DNA of 9,101 nt, from positions 1-9,101 of the forward strand of contig JAADHT010000065.1 in assembly GCA_013151705.1 (NCBI GenBank), given 5' to 3'. Origin of the DNA: Kiritimatiellota bacterium. GTDB lineage: Bacteria; Verrucomicrobiota; Lentisphaeria; Victivallales; JAADHT01. Below are positions 6,026-9,101 of the stretch, in pieces. The position numbers and the translations under genes were made by a program. Under the pieces are notes generated by a model. That model made no database searches. It was not told the origin of the DNA and saw nothing but the letters and a program-made list of their open reading frames with translations. Within the stretch, counting starts at the first letter, position 1. Each line of letters begins with the position of its first letter.

Positions 6026-8712
6026 AATTCACCTCCAGTCGCCGAAACTGAATTCAGAGAGAAAAGATTTATCAACTCGTCATCGTTCATTTCCGTGATG
6101 AAAGACGCCTCGTTCGAGTCGGCCAACACCTCCTCGGAGAGCTTTTTCTTATTTTGAAGCATTTGAGCGATTTTTTCCTCTATGGTGCCTTCAGTAATGA
6201 ATTTATGCACGACCACGCTTTTCCTCTGCCCTATTCTGAACGCACGGTCCGTCGCCTGATTCTCAACCGCGGGGTTCCACCATCTGTCAAAATGAATAAC
6301 GTGATTCGCGGCAGTCAGGTTCAATCCCGTCCCACCGGCTTTCACCGATAGAATAAAAAACGGGTAGTATTCGTCGCTTTGAAAGCGATCAACCAACTCC
6401 TTCCGCTTTTTAATGGAAATTGAACCGTGAAGCACCAGTCCGGGATGCCCGAACACCTTCTCCAGAAAATCGGACAGTCCAGCGGTTATCTCCTTGAATT
6501 GGGTGAAAATCAACACTTTCTCGCGCTTTTCGCGAATAGTCTCGCAAATCTCCCTCAGACGTTGGAATTTGCCGCTCTCCTTTTCGGAATAACCTCCCGT
6601 ACCGCTGTTTCCAAGATATTGATCCGGATGGTTGCATATCTGTTTGAATTTCATCAAAGAGGCTAAAACCAGCCCTTTCCGCTGTATTCCCCCCTCGCTA
6701 TCCCGCAAAGCCTCTTTAAGGTTCTCTACCAAATCCTGATAAAGTACGCATTGATGCTTCGTCAGGTTCGCATATGAATCCAGCTCGATTTTATCCGGCA
6801 GATCCGAAATTATTTTTTTATCCGTTTTTAGCCTACGTAGAATAAACGGGCTGATAACTTTGCGAAGAGTGCTCAAATCCTCGTTGTGTTTTATAAAAGC
6901 CGTGAACTCTTTTCTCGTGCCGAGCAGTCCGGGATTGAGAAAATCGAAGAGGGACCAGAGGTCGGATAGTTTATTCTCTATCGGGGTACCGGTCAACACT
7001 ATTCGATTAAATGATTTCAACATCTTCACCGACTTTGTTTGAGCGGTGTTTGGATTCTTTATCGCTTGGGCCTCGTCCAGAATAACATATTGCCACTTGA
7101 ATTGCGCTATCCACTCGTAACGTCTCATCAATCCGTAGGTGGTGAGAACGACATCCACGCTCTTGAGCTTTTTAGGATCCAGTTTTTTGCCGAGCGCGTC
7201 GTCTCCGGCGCTCGGATGCGCGATCGCGAATCTGATCTCAGGCGCGAATTTCGCAAGTTCCGAAGCCCAGTTGTGGATAAGCGACGCAGGTAGAACCAAA
7301 AGAGACGCCACACTCCCATTTTTTTTCCGCAACGCGTTCAAAAGAGCTATGACCTGCACGGTTTTCCCCAACCCCATGTCGTCTGCCAGACATGCCCCCA
7401 ATGCGAAGGAATCGAGATGCGACAACCAACTAACCCCCTCGCGTTGATACGGTCGAAGAGTCGCTTTGAAATCCTTTGTCGTCTTCGCCGGAGTGAGCCC
7501 CCGCGGATTTCGCATCTTCTCCATTACGTCTCGCAGCCATTCTCCAACCCCCACATCCACATCGTCATCGTCTATGATTCCGGAGAGAGCGGTATCGCCA
7601 TTCTTCATCATCAGCATTCTCATAGCGTCGCCCAGTGCCAGATCCTCTTTAAGCATCAACTCGTTGGCGATTTTCCATTTATTCAAACTGTCTTCAAGTT
7701 TCTCTCTGTCGACGACAACCCACTTGCCCTTCAATTGAACCAGCCCCTCGGACTCCTTCAATATTCTCTCGGCCTCTTCGGGCGACAACTCAAGTTCCCC
7801 CAGCATTATTTTAGCGTTGAAATCAACAAGAGACTTCATGCCGAGCAACGACTCTTTTTTCTTTTCGCCGAATGAAACCGCGAGACTCGCGCCTTTTTTC
7901 CCGACTCGCCACCAGTTGGGAATGCGGCAGAGTATACCAGCCGCCTCGTAAAGGGGAATCTCCTTCAAAAAATTAAAACTCTCGTCGGCTGTGAGGTTCA
8001 AAGGATAAAAAAGCTCCCCGCTATCCATCAGCTCCTTCATAAACTGACTCTTTTCGGCCGCCGTGGAAACAGTGGAAAGCAATTCGAGCAACTTGTCCTG
8101 GTCGGCGGCGAATTCAGTCAACGCATACTGAAGAGGGCGGTGTTTCGACTCCTTTTTTTTGTTCAATCCCACCGAATACGTGGACATAAAGGCGAAAGGA
8201 GCTTTCGCGTCCTTGGATTCCACCAAATGAAAAAATATTCTTCCGACCAAGTGTATATCAGGAGAATACCGTCTAAAGAAGCTCTCGACGGACCCTTTGT
8301 ATTTCTCAATCTCCTTTTGAAAATAACCGTTCAATCCTTTCCAATGAAATTCCAAACATTCTGGCGACAGATATTCCGAACCTTGAAAAAACGGAGCGTT
8401 GGATGAGAGTTCCTCGAAAAAGAACACGTCCGGGTGAATCACCTGTTTGTGCCGCAGAGCCTCAACGGAAGGAGTCAAACGCAAAGTCTCTACGAAATAA
8501 CCCGAGAAATTCTTCCAAAAAGCGAGATTCGCGGAAAGTCGCACCTCCTCCTTTACAAACGCCAGATGAAACAGCGCCTCGTATGGAGATCGCGAGAACG
8601 CCTTATCCAAACGCTCATCCAACTCGATCCGCGCCTTATTGAGCGGCACCGCGCTTTTCGTCTCATCCACCGCCAGATGAAAATTCGGCAGCAGTATCAA
8701 CTCAAGACTCAT
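6022..8712 (-). CDS. SNF2-family DNA helicase/translocase with N-terminal DUF3670-like region
   Basis: From the chosen start the protein has 896 residues. The C-terminal half is a complete SNF2 ATPase: LRPYQREGVSWL (about 419-430), Walker A DDMGLGKT with K450, DEAQ box (546-549), LTGTP (573-577) leading into a DLWSLFDFLNPG segment, then the helicase-C lobe with SVKAGGTGLNL, FDRWWNPAVE and motif VI (QATDRAFRIGQ) near 819-829. Such enzymes use ATP to move along double-stranded DNA and remodel bound proteins. A region at about 235-347, with WWR, a LVDFNAKIMLGELELSPEE segment and LKGKWVVVD, resembles the DUF3670 block of bacterial YwqA-like proteins. The first 230 residues match nothing I know. 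An acidic linker (DDDD near 381-384) precedes the motor. I chose ATG 8712 for its ribosome site; the open frame reaches back to ATG 8754. It heads an operon with the SWIM gene, overlapping it by 4 bp. Confidence 0.93.
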   Translation of the reverse strand: MSLELILLPNFHLAVDETKSAVPLNKARIELDERLDKAFSRSPYEALFHLAFVKEEVRLSANLAFWKNFSGYFVETLRLTPSVEALRHKQVIHPDVFFFEELSSNAPFFQGSEYLSPECLEFHWKGLNGYFQKEIEKYKGSVESFFRRYSPDIHLVGRIFFHLVESKDAKAPFAFMSTYSVGLNKKKESKHRPLQYALTEFAADQDKLLELLSTVSTAAEKSQFMKELMDSGELFYPLNLTADESFNFLKEIPLYEAAGILCRIPNWWRVGKKGASLAVSFGEKKKESLLGMKSLVDFNAKIMLGELELSPEEAERILKESEGLVQLKGKWVVVDREKLEDSLNKWKIANELMLKEDLALGDAMRMLMMKNGDTALSGIIDDDDVDVGVGEWLRDVMEKMRNPRGLTPAKTTKDFKATLRPYQREGVSWLSHLDSFALGACLADDMGLGKTVQVIALLNALRKKNGSVASLLVLPASLIHNWASELAKFAPEIRFAIAHPSAGDDALGKKLDPKKLKSVDVVLTTYGLMRRYEWIAQFKWQYVILDEAQAIKNPNTAQTKSVKMLKSFNRIVLTGTPIENKLSDLWSLFDFLNPGLLGTRKEFTAFIKHNEDLSTLRKVISPFILRRLKTDKKIISDLPDKIELDSYANLTKHQCVLYQDLVENLKEALRDSEGGIQRKGLVLASLMKFKQICNHPDQYLGNSGTGGYSEKESGKFQRLREICETIREKREKVLIFTQFKEITAGLSDFLEKVFGHPGLVLHGSISIKKRKELVDRFQSDEYYPFFILSVKAGGTGLNLTAANHVIHFDRWWNPAVENQATDRAFRIGQRKSVVVHKFITEGTIEEKIAQMLQNKKKLSEEVLADSNEASFITEMNDDELINLFSLNSVSATGGEL

Positions 8713-8720
8713 ATTTTTAT

Positions 8721-8725
8721 CCCTC
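8721..8725 (-). promoter_or_regulatory. Ribosome binding site deciding the SNF2 start
   Basis: On the minus strand GAGGG lies 8 nt before ATG 8712. The upstream in-frame ATGs at 8754, 8742 and 8727 have poorer or no Shine-Dalgarno matches at suitable spacing. The first 14 residues of the longest frame (MLFGMGWSCMRDKN) look like untranslated leader, not protein, while SLELILLPNFHL is a natural first strand. Confidence 0.6.
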
Positions 8726-8754
8726 ATACATGACCATCCCATTCCGAACAACAC

Positions 8755-8944
8755 TTAAAAGCGACATTGATACTATCCATCCTAATTATTTTTTTCAAGC
8801 AATCGCGAGATCGCAAAAACAGCTAAAACGGTTTTTACCGACGTAAAAAACTCATCCCACATTGCAATTGAACTGCGTCAGCCCCGAAGATTTGATCGAC
8901 GCGCAACACGGCTCGCTCAGACTTTTGCAACTGGCTCGACTATT
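8755..8944. other. Intergenic region upstream of the SNF2 operon
   Basis: This is about 190 bp between the SNF2 leader and the partial palindromic repeat. It contains the predicted SNF2 promoter (8770-8798). Further upstream is a small hairpin, CGGT-TTTT-ACCG at 8829-8840, in an A/T-rich patch, which could be an operator or nothing. I find no reading frame with family resemblance in 8841-8944, so that part is either non-coding or the eroded end of a lost gene. Confidence 0.5.
8770..8798 (-). promoter_or_regulatory. Sigma70-like promoter of the SNF2-SWIM operon
   Basis: On the minus strand TTGAAA (8793-8798; 5 of 6 to TTGACA) is followed after exactly 17 bp by TAGTAT (8770-8775; 4 of 6 to TATAAT). 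The spacer is A/T-rich. Transcription would begin near 8762, giving a leader of about 50 nt to the chosen SNF2 start at 8712. Position and spacing are good; the hexamers are not perfect. Confidence 0.55.
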
Positions 8945-9002
8945 TAGACCCTGTTCGAAAAGGTCTCGCAGCCATGTGGACATTTATTTCGAGTGTGAGG
9001 CC
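8945..9002. repeat. Partial second copy of the palindromic element
   Basis: These 58 bp match 435-492 in the same orientation, with differences only at 8954 (T against C444) and 8983 (T against C473). The T at 8954 restores perfect pairing with the right arm of copy 1, so copy 2 is closer to a perfect palindrome there. The change at 8983 keeps a G-U pair in the inner hairpin. Similarity stops sharply after GGCC. The right arm is replaced by an unrelated hairpin, so the copy is either interrupted by another element or truncated. Confidence 0.85.
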
Positions 9003-9059
9003 GCGTTTTCTCGCCGAGAATTCAATGCCTGAGCATTGGGTTCTCGGCGAAAACCGCGG
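9001..9059. repeat. Long imperfect hairpin element abutting the repeat
   Basis: The left arm, CCGCGTTTTCTCGCCGAGAA then TTCAATGC (9001-9028), pairs with the right arm, GCATTGGG then TTCTCGGCGAAAACCGCGG (9033-9059), around a CTGA tetraloop. Pairing has a one-base and a two-base bulge, and two T/G positions that would be G-U wobbles in RNA, giving a stem of about 26 bp. There is no T-run after it on the + strand, so a simple intrinsic terminator is unlikely. It looks like a second REP/MITE-type palindrome or a structured RNA end. Confidence 0.7.
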
Positions 9060-9101
9060 GATCACCCGAAAGAAGTGCCCACCCGAAGGGCTGACGCGGT
9101 C
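9060..9101. other. Window edge with a short repeated octamer
   Basis: CACCCGAA occurs at 9063-9070 and 9080-9087, 17 bp apart. The second copy lies in a small hairpin whose GCCC and GGGC arms flank ACCCGAA. The sequence ends at 9101, so I cannot tell whether this belongs to the element begun at 9001 or to flanking DNA. No gene is visible. Confidence 0.35.

Noticed and set aside
8713..8754. N-terminal extension of the SNF2 protein to ATG 8754
   Set aside because: It lacks a suitable ribosome binding site, whereas GAGGG lies at good spacing before ATG 8712. It remains possible but less likely.
9001..9059. Hairpin as a Rho-independent terminator
   Set aside because: Neither side carries the T-run needed, and the stem is far longer than usual. 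It adjoins a mobile repeat, so a repeat element is the better reading.

Overview
This window most likely comes from a Gram-negative bacterium. It encodes a DsbD-type thiol:disulfide reductant transporter with a signal peptide and a periplasmic domain, plus a membrane-anchored multi-PAS hybrid histidine kinase. Base composition is moderate. The IS110-type transposase remnant and the large PAS-rich kinase would suit environmental lineages such as the PVC group or deltaproteobacteria-like taxa, but nothing here fixes the phylum.

Layout. Positions 1-509 are a scar of mobile DNA. A short piece of a VOC/glyoxalase-family gene (+ strand) runs straight into the broken inner end of an IS110-family transposase (- strand). 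The transposase keeps its own start codon and ribosome binding site. Just upstream of it lies a complete 75-bp palindromic, TA-ended, MITE-like element. Positions 510-715 hold no gene I can support. Positions 716-5223 (+) carry two genes that overlap by 4 bp (ATGA): a four-PAS hybrid histidine kinase with a C-terminal receiver domain, then dsbD. The DsbD thioredoxin domain ends unusually early. Convergent to these, 5261-8712 (-) carries a second 4-bp-overlapping pair: a SNF2-family helicase/translocase followed by a SWIM zinc-finger protein. A good sigma70-like promoter lies upstream of the SNF2 gene. Positions 8945-9002 repeat the first 58 bp of the palindromic element in the same orientation with two differences. 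The copy then breaks abruptly into a different long hairpin (9001-9059) that runs toward the window end.

How the genes work together. The kinase would sense a signal through cytoplasmic PAS domains and phosphorylate its own receiver domain. Its tight coupling to dsbD suggests a role in envelope redox or cytochrome/thiol homeostasis, but this is inference from gene order. The SNF2-SWIM pair is a recurrent bacterial pairing (compare ywqA/ywqB of Bacillus subtilis) that probably acts on DNA; its exact role is unknown. Both pairs sit between direct copies of the palindromic element about 8.5 kb apart. No CRISPR array, tRNA, rRNA or proven new system is visible. The best leads are the repeat-flanked architecture with nested palindromes, the kinase-dsbD coupling, the short DsbD and the SNF2-SWIM operon.
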